In this document: positions 26,982-35,629 of the stretch, piece by piece
How positions within the stretch are numbered: position 1 is the stretch's first letter
How the letters are laid out: each line of letters begins with the position of its first letter
From: Paraburkholderia xenovorans LB400
GTDB taxonomy: Bacteria; Pseudomonadota; Gammaproteobacteria; Burkholderiales; Burkholderiaceae
DNA length: 64,000 bases
Direction: 5' to 3'
Assembly (NCBI RefSeq): GCF_000013645.1
Contig: NC_007953.1
Span: 1,116,001-1,180,000 of the forward strand
Translations under genes and position numbers: made by a program
Notes under the pieces: generated by a model
What the model was told of the DNA's origin: nothing
What the model saw: only the letters and a program-made list of their open reading frames with translations
Database searches by the model: none

Positions 26982-27398
26982 ATGCATAAGATGGCGAACT
27001 GGACGGATACAAACAACCCGATATGGGAATTCCACGACGACCTGAACAACAAGTCCAACGTAGCGGGTGCCCGCACTTGTCCCCGGTAGTTTGCGCCGTC
27101 GACCTACCAACATGACGGCGCCCTCTGGGATAGCCTGCAGCGGCCAGAATGCCAGGAGGCGTTCCGGCAGGCGCTCGAGACGATGGGGGAGAACTTCGGA
27201 AAACAGCGTGTGGAATTGCTCGGTTTGATCAACAGCGACCCGTTCGTCGGTCAATTCTTCGCCGAACCCGTCGAGCTACGGGCTAGCGTGATGGAGATAC
27301 AGATCAGCGTCGGAGGCGCAAAAAAACGCCAGCAGTTCCACACATGGTGCGCAATAGGTGAAACCGTCAATGCCAAGTTCAGAAGGGTCGGTAGCTAA
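26982..27398 (+). pseudogene. Hypothetical protein gene interrupted by an in-frame stop
   Basis: A single plus-strand frame reads MHKMANWTDTNNPIWEFHDD onward, meets TAG at 27087-27089, and continues in the same frame with protein-like sequence (GALWDSLQRPECQEAFRQAL, then GKQRVELLGLINSDPFVGQF) to a stop at 27396-27398. Without the stop it would encode about 138 residues. The family is not recognised. It could be a dead gene, a sequencing error, or two unrelated short frames. Confidence 0.3.
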
Positions 27399-27495
27399 CC
27401 GCTGGCGACACGGCAGTTCCGTAATACCCGGGAAGCTGTTGCTAGTGATGGCTTCAATGCTGCGGTGCCGGCACGGCGACGGTCATGATCATTTT

Positions 27496-27516
27496 CCGGC
27501 GGCGATGTGCCGCCGG
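27496..27516. other. Strong GC hairpin between the pseudogene and GlxA-type copy 3
   Basis: CCGGCGGC / GCCGCCGG form a perfect 8-bp stem with a 5-nt loop. A second, shorter hairpin (CCCCGG...CCGGGG) lies around 27568-27585. They sit at the 3' side of the regulator gene, which ends at 27616. Neither has a proper T-tract, so terminator function is only possible. Confidence 0.45.
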
Positions 27517-27615
27517 CTTCCGCTTTACGTTTCGGCGTGACTTGCATCAACAGCTTCATTCCGTGCTCCCCCGGCTCAGCCCGGGGCTGTTGATCCGGCC
27601 GCTGCGTCTGACGCG

Positions 27616-28599
27616 TTACGGCGCCACCTGGTTGCGCATCCGATAGTCCGTCGGTGTCGTCGCCAGATATTTCCTGAACAGCTTCGATAGCTGGCCGCCG
27701 CTGCCGATACCGCAGCGGCGCGCGATCTTGTCGACCGGCAGATTCGACTCGACGAGCATGCGGCAACTCATGTGCAAACGTGCGCGAAGCAGATAATCGG
27801 AGGGCGTCATGCCGATCTCGCTCTTGAAGCGACGCAGGAAGTTGCGCTCGCTCATCGACGCGACCTGCGCTGCATCGTCGATTGAAATGGCACGATCGAC
27901 GTTCGCTTCCAGCCAGCGTGCCGACGCCAGGACCTTCTCGCTGACCTGCGGCGCCCCACCACGCGAGACCGCATAGCTAAAAGGCGTTTTGGGTTGTGGC
28001 GCGATGGACTCGGCAACCTGTTGTGCCAGATCGCACCCCAGATCCTCTTCGACGATGCGCAGCGCCGTGGCCACGGCGCTCGGCGCTTCTGTCAGCAGCC
28101 ACGACGGATGCATGCGCTGCGCTTCATTCCCACCATAAAGAAGCGGGCAATAACGGCTGGGCAGTCCAGCTGCCTGCAATAGCAGTTGACCTTCCGCGAT
28201 CGGATGCACGATCTGGTTGAATGGATGCCTCTGGCGCAGCCAGTTGCTCAACCGCTCGTCGCGGCAGGCCTGTTTTGCACCTGCTCCGCCTGCAATGAAC
28301 AATAGGTGCGTGTCATTCGTGCCCCGGTGAGACTGGACGTCCCCGGTCCAGACAAATACCGATGACGAACTGGCGATGCGCCCACCTGCGGCGGAAAGCA
28401 GCGAGACGTCGTAACGTGCATGGCCCGAGCGCCGCGCGGCGACAAGCGAGTTTGCCTTCTGGAAGATCTCGACGATTGCTGCGACCGAAGGCAATGCGAA
28501 TCCATTAAACAGCGCGATGTCGACGCGAGTCAGGGTAGTCGTTTGCGCCGGCACGGCACTTTGCCGCGAGTTGCGCGGCAGAGTATGTACCAAGTCCAT
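27616..28599 (-). CDS. GlxA-family AraC-type transcriptional regulator (copy 3)
   Basis: The 327-residue third paralogue. The N-terminal DJ-1/PfpI-like domain has VDIALFNGFALPSVAAIVEI near residue 26 and HLLFIAGGAGAKQAC near 98; the elbow region HPIAEGQLLL lacks Cys. The C-terminal AraC HTH has VASMSERNFLRRFKSEIGMT near 244 and KIARRCGIGSGGQLSKLFRK near 291. ATG 28599 follows CCGGGGAAAAA, almost the same start context as copy 2. The EPS-type operator lies about 124 nt upstream. Three intact paralogues within 6.6 kb suggest tandem duplication with divergence of the sensor domain. Confidence 0.92.
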   Translation of the reverse strand: MDLVHTLPRNSRQSAVPAQTTTLTRVDIALFNGFALPSVAAIVEIFQKANSLVAARRSGHARYDVSLLSAAGGRIASSSSVFVWTGDVQSHRGTNDTHLLFIAGGAGAKQACRDERLSNWLRQRHPFNQIVHPIAEGQLLLQAAGLPSRYCPLLYGGNEAQRMHPSWLLTEAPSAVATALRIVEEDLGCDLAQQVAESIAPQPKTPFSYAVSRGGAPQVSEKVLASARWLEANVDRAISIDDAAQVASMSERNFLRRFKSEIGMTPSDYLLRARLHMSCRMLVESNLPVDKIARRCGIGSGGQLSKLFRKYLATTPTDYRMRNQVAP

Positions 28600-28670
28600 T
28601 TTATTTTTCCCCGGAAATGTGTGGTCTGCAAAGCCTTCTCCTCAAGGCTCTGTCTTTTTCTTATTGGAAC

Positions 28671-28730
28671 ATGCTATACATATGCTTCCGTTGACAGTAT
28701 TTCATGGCCGAATTAGCCAACACATTGGCT
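28671..28730 (-). promoter_or_regulatory. Promoter of GlxA-type copy 3 with EPS-type operator
   Basis: AGCCAATGTGTTGGCT (minus strand, 28730-28715) is a near-palindrome with arms AGCCAA/TTGGCT. TTCGGCCAT begins 11 nt past its centre and TAGCAT (28676-28671) begins 46 nt past it, matching the other four copies. The -10 box is about 70 nt before the ATG. Confidence 0.7.
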
Positions 28731-28964
28731 GCTGAGGACACTGAGCGGCAAGACAATGGGCAGTTTGCCGGGCTTTTGATATGACCCCGTGACCTGTAGA
28801 TTTTCGAATGCGTCACTACGACTTTCAACGAATCAAGCCAAAATGTACAGTTCAATATTTTATATGCTGTGCTAATGACCTTTCCAGATATCGGCAGATG
28901 GATTAATGCGGGAGAAAATATCTGGTAAGGCAAATATATTGCAGAAAGTGATGAAAGATCGCCG

Positions 28965-29330
28965 ATGCGGCCCGCATCGCAGCCTCGCTGCCGCGCCAAT
29001 GGCGCCTTCACCGTCTGACTGTCAATCACCCCGGCACCCGGGCAGTGCTGACGGTCTGCCAATTCCGGTCAAACATCGGAACGACGCCGCGCAACGTGCG
29101 CACAGGAACCGGCGCGTCAGCCTGCGAAACCAGTACACGGTCCGCCACGGCGGGAAGTCCTTTGATGGCATTCGCCAGCCCCATCCCGCTCGCGCTCGCA
29201 CCAGGCAGCGCAACGCATTAATCTCCTCGCGCAAATCTCATTGACCAGGACCGCCGCACGAAGCTGCACGCGGCAGCAATCTGCTGCTCGCGGTCCACTC
29301 GATGTCGATCATGTCGGTGGGGTAGCGTTT
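28965..29330 (-). pseudogene. IS5-family transposase remnant
   Basis: Minus-strand fragments in more than one frame match the N-terminal third of an IS5-family DDE transposase. They include PTDMIDIEW near 29320-29290, EINALRCLVRARAGWGWRMP then FPPWRTVYWF at about 29230-29130, and GVIDSQTVKAPLARQRGCDA at about 29035-28975, the region of the first catalytic Asp. The catalytic remainder is missing and the reading frame is broken, so this is dead. No terminal inverted repeats were recognised. Confidence 0.7.
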
Positions 29331-30108
29331 CGTCTTCCTTTCCAAAGTTACCAGGCGATCCTGATGTTTTTTCACGTCCCGCATTTAAATCACATCCAGG
29401 AATAGTTTTCAAACGCCCTCTAACACCCCGGAGCTGGACGCTTCAGCGTCACCCGTGAAGCAGCGTCCAATGGTTGGTCTTTTCAGACAGAAGTTTTCCG
29501 ATAACCGCCGCAAAGCGGTATGGCACCTCGGAAGAGGTAAAATTTCGCCCGGTGGCTGAGAATATGCGTGTGCAAAGGCCGTGCTCACGCACATCATTGT
29601 CCATCTACGCATTGGAGCAACGGCCTTGCGCCGGTTTCAAAGAGACGGCCACAGAATACGTTCAGGGATACGGTTATCCGCACATTATTATTGCTGTGAG
29701 ACCTTGCGAGCAATCCCGCTTCTCCGTCACGAGGGAATCTTGCGCTCGGGGGTGGGGCCAGGCGTCGTTCAGACTGTTGGCATCAAACCTGCGGGGCCTT
29801 GCGGATTAATTAGCACTGTGAAGCCGAACCAACCGCCAAATGGCGGCTTTTTGGTGTTTTTTTCGACATGTGCGATAGTTTACTCTGTTCTCTGTTCAGC
29901 AAAGGTCTATTTGCGACTTGCCAGCATTGTCTGGAGCGGCGTTTCCCGCCACCTTGCGCCCAAAGCGCTTGCATCAGGTGACACGCCATGTTCGGTTCGT
30001 TCGTTGCCCACGCAGCGTTGCAGGCGGGGGCGGGGTGAATATTAAAATTTTTAGCAAACGATTGCGCATGAGACTAAAAAATCGATGCGCGCGACCGTTA
30101 ACGGGTTC
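29331..30108. other. Low-information region beside the IS5 remnant
   Basis: Several overlapping open frames exist, none convincing. A plus-strand terminator lies at 29833-29862, implying that a transcript once ended or still ends here. No family or RNA gene was recognised. Confidence 0.35.
29833..29862 (+). terminator. Rho-independent terminator on the plus strand
   Basis: CCGCC-AAAT-GGCGG (29833-29846) is followed by CTTTTTGG and then a run of seven T residues. The gene it served could not be identified; the sequence upstream looks degraded. Confidence 0.7.
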
Positions 30109-30294
30109 ATGCACAAACAAGACATTCAGACAGTTGTATCCGCGGCACGCGAAACGGCCGATTCCATCGTCGGCGCGCGAGTTTGGAAAACGGCCGAAGA
30201 TGCCAACGCGATGCACGATGTGATCTTCTGGGACATGGTTGCCAAGCGGCTGCCTGACACGAGCATCGCGGATCTGCTGTCAATGTTCGATTAG
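30109..30294 (+). CDS. Small hypothetical protein
   Basis: This 61-residue acidic-to-neutral soluble protein begins MHKQDIQTVVSAARETADSI and ends in a leucine-rich SIADLLSMFD. It looks helical, with protein-like composition, and resembles nothing I can name. An ATG eight codons upstream, at 30085, is an alternative start. It converges with the small hypothetical gene at 30420. Confidence 0.45.
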   Translation: MHKQDIQTVVSAARETADSIVGARVWKTAEDANAMHDVIFWDMVAKRLPDTSIADLLSMFD

Positions 30295-30419
30295 ACGACG
30301 TCGTCGACACGGATTATCTTGCCGGGACGTGCCTCGAATTCATTGCGAGGCGTGCTGTTGCACGCGTGCTGGTGGACTTGCCCAATCTCTGTCAATCGAC
30401 AGGTGAAGCTTCATCGTGG

Positions 30420-30890
30420 CTACTCGTCGCCAAGCCCGACCAGGGAAAAGATCTTCACGACGGTTCCTTGCTTCGGTTGATGCTCACCCTGTTGCTGTAT
30501 GAAGACTTGCATCGCACGCGTCATCTCCTGACGTGAAAGTTTGCGATAGGCGCAGATGTTGTAGGTGACGCCGTGTTGCCAGTCTTTGATGAAATTGTGC
30601 ACGTTCGGTAGCTGCATGCTTTCCTCGAAAGCGTCGCATGATTTTCCACTGAAATGATCGTCTTTCGTCCGCCCGAAGGCCGACGGCAGTCCCTCGACGT
30701 CTTTCATGCCGTCCGATATTGAAGGGAGCCGCAAAAAGAACCTGCCGCCGGGGAGCGGCAAGCCAAAAATCGAGAGCTGAAGTTCGCCCGGGAAACGCAC
30801 TCTCGAAAGACCAGGGTTGAGTGTAGTCGCTCGAAGCGCGCAGCGGACGCGCGCGGCGGATGGGGTCACATTCTTGACCGAACAAGACAT
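30420..30890 (-). CDS. Hypothetical protein downstream of the yjbH operon
   Basis: This is a 156-residue protein of unknown family. The start at ATG 30890 has GAGGAAG at good spacing. The C-terminal half looks conserved in character (NVHNFIKDWQHGVTYNICAY, then QEMTRAMQVFIQQQG and a final KIFSLVGLGDE). There is no signal peptide or membrane segment. It follows the lipoprotein gene by 181 nt on the same strand and may be the third gene of the yjbH transcription unit. A longer frame reaching 31262 only reads the lipoprotein gene out of frame and was rejected. Confidence 0.5.
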   Translation of the reverse strand: MSCSVKNVTPSAARVRCALRATTLNPGLSRVRFPGELQLSIFGLPLPGGRFFLRLPSISDGMKDVEGLPSAFGRTKDDHFSGKSCDAFEESMQLPNVHNFIKDWQHGVTYNICAYRKLSRQEMTRAMQVFIQQQGEHQPKQGTVVKIFSLVGLGDE

Positions 30891-31071
30891 CAAATCTTCC
30901 TCATCCTGGCAGCATCGCCCCGAACAGACCCCGCTCAAGCGCGATCTGATGGAGGCCGATGACCTGTCGCCCGTGCCGGCGGACGCAGTGCCGGCGTGCG
31001 TGAAGTCGAGCGGAGATGCCCGCCATGACGACGCGAAACGACGGCACGGCGTTGCGGTCGGCACAACAGGC

Positions 31072-31806
31072 CTACTTTGTCGTGGTGCCCGTTCCGCCAC
31101 TGCCGCCGGTGCCACCTGTCGCACCGCCGCCGTTATTCCCGCCTGAAATCGGCGCGGCAGTCCCAGCCGCTTGCGCCGCCGAGACCAACGAAGCCACCGG
31201 CTGTCCGTTAGCCGTAATCGCGTCCGCTGCCAGCAACGTGTCGAGGTCCGCATCCGCACCACTCGAGGTAAACGAAACCGTCAGGAAAGAAGAGGAAGAA
31301 AGCTCGATCGCGTACGTGTCGTTGATCAGCTTCGCCACCGCAGCCTGAGCGTTTGCAATCACGGTGCCATTCGACAGCGCACTCTGGAACGACGCGTTAG
31401 ACGAGATCCCCGAAAGCAAGCCGCTAACCGTCGTGCCCAGTTGCCCCGCGATATAGTCCAGCAACAATTCGGTCAGCGGTGTCACATTGAATGTCCCCGC
31501 GCCCGCCGCAAATGAGTGAATCGTGATCCCGCCGCCGGTCGCCGTAATCGTGCAGGGACCGTCGAACGCAAAAGTCGCCGAATACACGCCGCTGGCGTCA
31601 GACGTCGCACTGCCCGAGCCGTTCTTGCAGCTCAGCGTAATGCTCGCGTTAGCGAGCGCCGCGCCTACAGCGGCCGTACCGCTCACCGTGCCGACGGGTG
31701 GACCGCCACTCCCGCTTCCCCCACCGCATGCCACCAGCGCACCGGTTGCAAGCGCCATCGATCCGAACTGCAGCGTGCGCAGCATGGCGCCGTTTAGAAA
31801 CTTCAT
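31072..31806 (-). CDS. Putative lipoprotein, second gene of the yjbH unit
   Basis: The 244-residue precursor has a signal peptide and a lipobox ending LVAC (Cys near residue 27), followed by a Gly/Ser-rich linker. The middle resembles a carboxypeptidase-regulatory-like beta domain (SGTAAVGAALANASITLSCK, then SDASGVYSATFAFDGPCTI). The C-terminus is low complexity, a Gly/Thr-rich tail. A strong AGGAGG precedes ATG 31806. The gene starts 20 nt after the yjbH stop, so the two are almost certainly cotranscribed. The role is probably in the periplasm or at a membrane, supporting EPS secretion; this is inferred from context only. Confidence 0.8.
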   Translation of the reverse strand: MKFLNGAMLRTLQFGSMALATGALVACGGGSGSGGPPVGTVSGTAAVGAALANASITLSCKNGSGSATSDASGVYSATFAFDGPCTITATGGGITIHSFAAGAGTFNVTPLTELLLDYIAGQLGTTVSGLLSGISSNASFQSALSNGTVIANAQAAVAKLINDTYAIELSSSSFLTVSFTSSGADADLDTLLAADAITANGQPVASLVSAAQAAGTAAPISGGNNGGGATGGTGGSGGTGTTTK

Positions 31807-31825
31807 CGCCGACCTCCTGAGAAAG

Positions 31826-34210
31826 TCATTCACAATTGACCGGCACCAGTGCCCGTCCGTCGCCACCACCCTCCAAACCGCTCCCGCAGACGCCATGGGA
31901 AAGCACCGCGCCCGTCGATACAGCAGGCACACTCACCTGCGGCTGCCGCTCCGGCTTCGTTCGGTCGCGATCCGGTCGCCCATAACGCAGATACGCATCG
32001 CGCATCCGGTAAAGCTGGGTCGAGAAGTACTCGCCGCTAAAGCGGCCCTGATTCAACAGGTACTGCTGCGTGCTATACGGAAACGCCATGTTCTCCGCCG
32101 CATTGGTCGACACATAATTGGTCGCCCCTACCCGCGTGCGGAAATCGAGCCCGAACTGCCCCGAGCCGGATACCTGACTGATTCCAGGCTTCATGCCCTG
32201 ACGCAACGTCAGCGGGAAGCTGATGGCGGCGCCCACAAACGTGCCCTGTCCGCTATGCTCGCCATGCACGCTTACCGATACGTCGTCGAACCAGCGCGTG
32301 AGCGTCGCAACCGGTCCCTTGTCGCCGCCGACAAAGCGCGCCACGCCTGCCTCGATCCACAGCTTCCAGGACGGCTGCACCCAGCGGTAAGTCAATTCGG
32401 CATTCTTCTCACCCGCCAATGCGTCATGACCCGGCTCATGGTGCAGATACGCGAGCCGTAAGCGGATCAGATCCGGGCGGCCCGGCACGAACACGGTGGT
32501 TTCGTTCTGCACGCCGACATACGAGTAATCGAACTTGCCGACCGACGCCACGTTGAATACCTGCGGCATGATCCAGAAGCTTTGAGCCAATGCGACTGCA
32601 TTGAGGCCGCCGCGCAAGCGGTAATCGCTGAACACGCGGCCCGGGTCCATGTTCTTCGTGTTGTAGAGCGGCGCGATATAGCTCGCGTACAGCTCAGCCC
32701 CGCGCCACAGCGGTACAAATCCTTCAATGTTGGCGCCAAGCGAGACGTCGAAGTTGCCGTACTCGGTGCCGTACAGGTAACTGACGATCGGCTCGATCTG
32801 GATCCGCGTCAGACCATGCGCGTGCTCGTTGCCGTACCAGACAATCGAATCCGCGTCGTAGGTCGGCCGCGTGCGCATCGTCAGCGAGGCGCTCACGGCC
32901 GCCGGCGCACCACCGTCGACGAATTGCGCGAATGCGTCGCGGTCGACAATGACTTCGCCCAGCGGCTCATTGGCCTTCTTGATGACCGCGTGAATCCTCG
33001 CGGTGCCGTGCGGCGCATTCACGCTTGCCACGCCAAGCACAATGCCGAGTGCGTCAGCCTCGTTCTGGTTGTAGCGGTGGTTCTCGTACTCGACCACCAG
33101 ATCGCGACCGCTCATTCCGACGCGGACACGCTCGAGGCCGGCGGTAAAGAGCTGCACCGCGATCTCGTCGAGTGCAGCGGTACCCAGCGCTTGCGCAACG
33201 GCCGGTGGCTGCGTATCGGACGACTTGCTCGCCGTCACGTCATTCAGCATCACCGACGCATACGACTGTAGTGGCGGCACATACGTAATCGGCGCAGCGG
33301 CGAACGCGCTGCCGCTACCGCTCGCCGCGCGCGTGTCCACCGGTTGCAGGCTGGCAAGCCGGATCGAGCCGTCATCGCCAGCCTCCGCTGTCTGGGCCGC
33401 AGACACCTGCGGGCCTTCGCACAGGCCGTCTACGCAACGCGTACTGCCAAACCGCTTACCCAGCGGGACCTGGATGCCCACTGAAAACGACGTGCGAGAC
33501 GACACGCCATCCGTCGGGCGGATCGCGCGCATGAATGTGGCGATCACGTTCGCATCGGCCAGCCAGCCAATTCGCGGAGATTGATAGCGCACGCCGGCGT
33601 AGGGCGTTTTCGAATCGTCTTCCGCGAGCAGCGACAAACCCGTATTCCACAGCGAGACCTGTGCACCGCCGAACAGACCGTCGAGGCGATCGCCCTGCCC
33701 GTAGCCGGCAGTCAACGTCACCGGTCCAAATGATTGCGATACCACGCCGTATTTCGAACGAAAAAAATGCGTCTGGCCGCCAATGTCGCTAATGCCGAAT
33801 GCAATACTCGGCTGATACCTGAAGAACTTCGGCACTTCGAGCTTGACGTCGGCCATCAGATGGCGAAGAACCGTGTGATCCTCGTTCGAATACGGAACGT
33901 GCAAATCGGCTGGATAGTTTGCCAGGCCGCCAGACAATTCCACGTATGGCAGCAAACCCACTGCGCCCCAGTAAACCTGGGCGCCTGTCGCCTGCTTGCC
34001 GTAGCGTGGATCGATGTAATTGTTGTACTGCGCTTCCACGGTCCCTTCCGGGAGGACAAACGCATACGGAATCACCAAACCACCCGACTGCCCGAGCGCA
34101 TTGAGCGCCGGCTCGGCCGCTTGCGCCGAGGCGGAGAACACCACGGCTGCAGCAAGCGCTAGCACACTCGGCACTGGGCAGCGAAGTTGTCCGCGCAAAT
34201 TTTGGGTCAT
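31826..34210 (-). CDS. yjbH: YjbH-domain outer-membrane protein, EPS-associated
   Basis: YjbH proteins are predicted outer-membrane beta-barrel proteins encoded in yjbEFGH-type EPS operons. The 794-residue precursor has a cleavable signal (VLALAAAVVFSASAQA, ending near residue 31), then NALGQSGGLVIPYAFVLPEG and many aromatic beta-strands (GAVGLLPYVELSGGLANYPA, near 82). A soluble middle is near 330-420, and the C-terminal barrel contains YRWVQPSWKLWIEAGVARFV near 625. It lacks yjbE/F/G neighbours but is followed by a lipoprotein gene. Its promoter region carries the same operator and -10 box as the EPS operon, which links it functionally to that cluster. Confidence 0.88.
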   Translation of the reverse strand: MTQNLRGQLRCPVPSVLALAAAVVFSASAQAAEPALNALGQSGGLVIPYAFVLPEGTVEAQYNNYIDPRYGKQATGAQVYWGAVGLLPYVELSGGLANYPADLHVPYSNEDHTVLRHLMADVKLEVPKFFRYQPSIAFGISDIGGQTHFFRSKYGVVSQSFGPVTLTAGYGQGDRLDGLFGGAQVSLWNTGLSLLAEDDSKTPYAGVRYQSPRIGWLADANVIATFMRAIRPTDGVSSRTSFSVGIQVPLGKRFGSTRCVDGLCEGPQVSAAQTAEAGDDGSIRLASLQPVDTRAASGSGSAFAAAPITYVPPLQSYASVMLNDVTASKSSDTQPPAVAQALGTAALDEIAVQLFTAGLERVRVGMSGRDLVVEYENHRYNQNEADALGIVLGVASVNAPHGTARIHAVIKKANEPLGEVIVDRDAFAQFVDGGAPAAVSASLTMRTRPTYDADSIVWYGNEHAHGLTRIQIEPIVSYLYGTEYGNFDVSLGANIEGFVPLWRGAELYASYIAPLYNTKNMDPGRVFSDYRLRGGLNAVALAQSFWIMPQVFNVASVGKFDYSYVGVQNETTVFVPGRPDLIRLRLAYLHHEPGHDALAGEKNAELTYRWVQPSWKLWIEAGVARFVGGDKGPVATLTRWFDDVSVSVHGEHSGQGTFVGAAISFPLTLRQGMKPGISQVSGSGQFGLDFRTRVGATNYVSTNAAENMAFPYSTQQYLLNQGRFSGEYFSTQLYRMRDAYLRYGRPDRDRTKPERQPQVSVPAVSTGAVLSHGVCGSGLEGGGDGRALVPVNCE

Positions 34211-34662
34211 ATATTTTTAATTGTTTGTATCAGTTCGTGTTGCTGTAGACCCAACTCGTCGCGATCGCAGCGATTGTCAGCCCATCACGATGTTTGATAC
34301 CGCACATATCCATCGTCAGCCCATTCGCTGCTACGCGACGCCACGCCTCACGTCCAGTTCAGTCGCCTCGTGTCGTTATTCGCTAATCTGGACTACCTCG
34401 TCCCTCTCATGCCCCGCGCTTGCACAAAAACCATGATTCGATCGCGTTGAAAAATCCGCTTCCCATATCAGACGATCCCACTAACGTCCTCGATGTAGAT
34501 CGAACTGTGAATACGATCCTCCGGCTTCAGTATCGATACCGATGTGCCATTTACTACGCGCCAAAGTTGCCGGTCTGACGTTGCACAGCAAAGAATTAAC
34601 CGCCCGAAACAACAGTCTCCGCGCCGCTTTATAGCGCTGAGAATTTATTCAGTTTGCGGTGC
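34211..34662 (-). other. Long 5' leader of yjbH
   Basis: If the -10 box at 34663-34668 is used, the leader is about 445 nt. No gene or RNA motif was recognised in it. Confidence 0.45.
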
Positions 34663-34722
34663 ATCATATCCAGATCGATACAGAGCGGAATGCCGCTGAC
34701 TGAAAAAGCTAACATGTTGGCG
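34663..34722 (-). promoter_or_regulatory. yjbH promoter with EPS-type operator
   Basis: GCTAACATGTTGGC (34708-34721) is a palindrome with one mismatched pair. On the minus strand TTCAGTCAG begins 11 nt past its centre and TATGAT (34668-34663) begins 46 nt past it. The flank GGATATGATGCACCGCAA around and after the -10 box is identical to that of the EPS operon promoter. Confidence 0.75.
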
Positions 34723-35084
34723 GAATACTTCATCTTTCAACTCTATGGAGAGAGAACGAAGGTGTGTCTGCAAGATGGGACACACGTAGGCCTCGTAATG
34801 GCAACGAATGGCCGATTCGGACAAGATCTTAACTATCACCGCCATTTTTTACGCCGCGCCATTTTTGCCGTTCGATACTCGTGGGACGTAACACTTAAAA
34901 CAGGCAGTATCGTTGTGCCCGTGAAGGGCATGATGACCAGGCATCCCCGTGCTGACGGTTCGACCCACTGGTCTTCGCGCAAGCTCGCGGCCGAACTCTG
35001 CCACGTTGAATTGCCGACAGTGCAAAGGCGCGGATGACGTGGGTTTTCTCACACAGCGGACGGATTCTGGGCAAGCCCGGTAAA

Positions 35085-35540
35085 GCGCTACCTGCGCGGC
35101 AAAGCGTTCGCAAAGCTGCTTGCGATAGAGCGAAGTGCCGGTGGATCGGACCAAAGCCCGACAGGAATCTCTGCGTGCGCTCGGGGACCCGAAAGCGTCC
35201 ACACGGCGCTCGCGTTCACGAGTCGCTTGATGGCCGTTTTCGGTCCGGTTGTTCAGCCTGGCACCGGCCTTGACGAAGACCCGCTTGACTTCGTCCAATC
35301 AAGGGATGCGAGCCTCTGCCGCCGGTTAGCAGCACAGTTGATCGGTCGCGATCTTGCGCGGCGCTTCGGGACAGCAGGCGAGCACGCGCTGGAAAAATCG
35401 CTTTGCCGCAGACTTGTCGCGATGCTTTCCCGACGTTTCTGCAAACCGCGATTTCACCGGGCCGTGGAGAACGGCCTTCCGCAAAGCAACGATAACCGAG
35501 CGATCGCTATCGAGCGTGAGCCACGGCGGCCGGCGCGCGC
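35085..35540 (-). pseudogene. IS6-family transposase remnant
   Basis: On the minus strand one frame reads DKSAAKRFFQRVLACCPEAP and RKIATDQL, meets TAA and then TGA, and continues with DEVKRVFVKAGARLNNRTEN and GHQATRERERRVDAFGSP. These are the central and C-terminal parts of an IS6-family DDE transposase, including the NNRTEN-H block that carries the last catalytic Glu. Two in-frame stops and a missing N-terminal part make it non-functional. Edges are approximate; no inverted repeats were found. Confidence 0.75.
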
Positions 35541-35629
35541 TCCCGTGCCCAGTGAGGAGCCGATTCAGCGCGCTGCAGTATCAACTGGCGAAAATCGACA
35601 TCGCTTCACATCCGCCGAATCTTTTCAGC

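Noticed and set aside
30891..31262. N-terminal extension of the hypothetical protein at 30420-30890
   Set aside because: It overlaps the lipoprotein gene out of frame, is Arg/Ser-rich shadow sequence, and a good ribosome binding site supports the start at 30890.
34654..35037. Plus-strand 127-codon frame as a gene
   Set aside because: It begins with TTG inside the yjbH promoter core and runs over IS-related degraded sequence.
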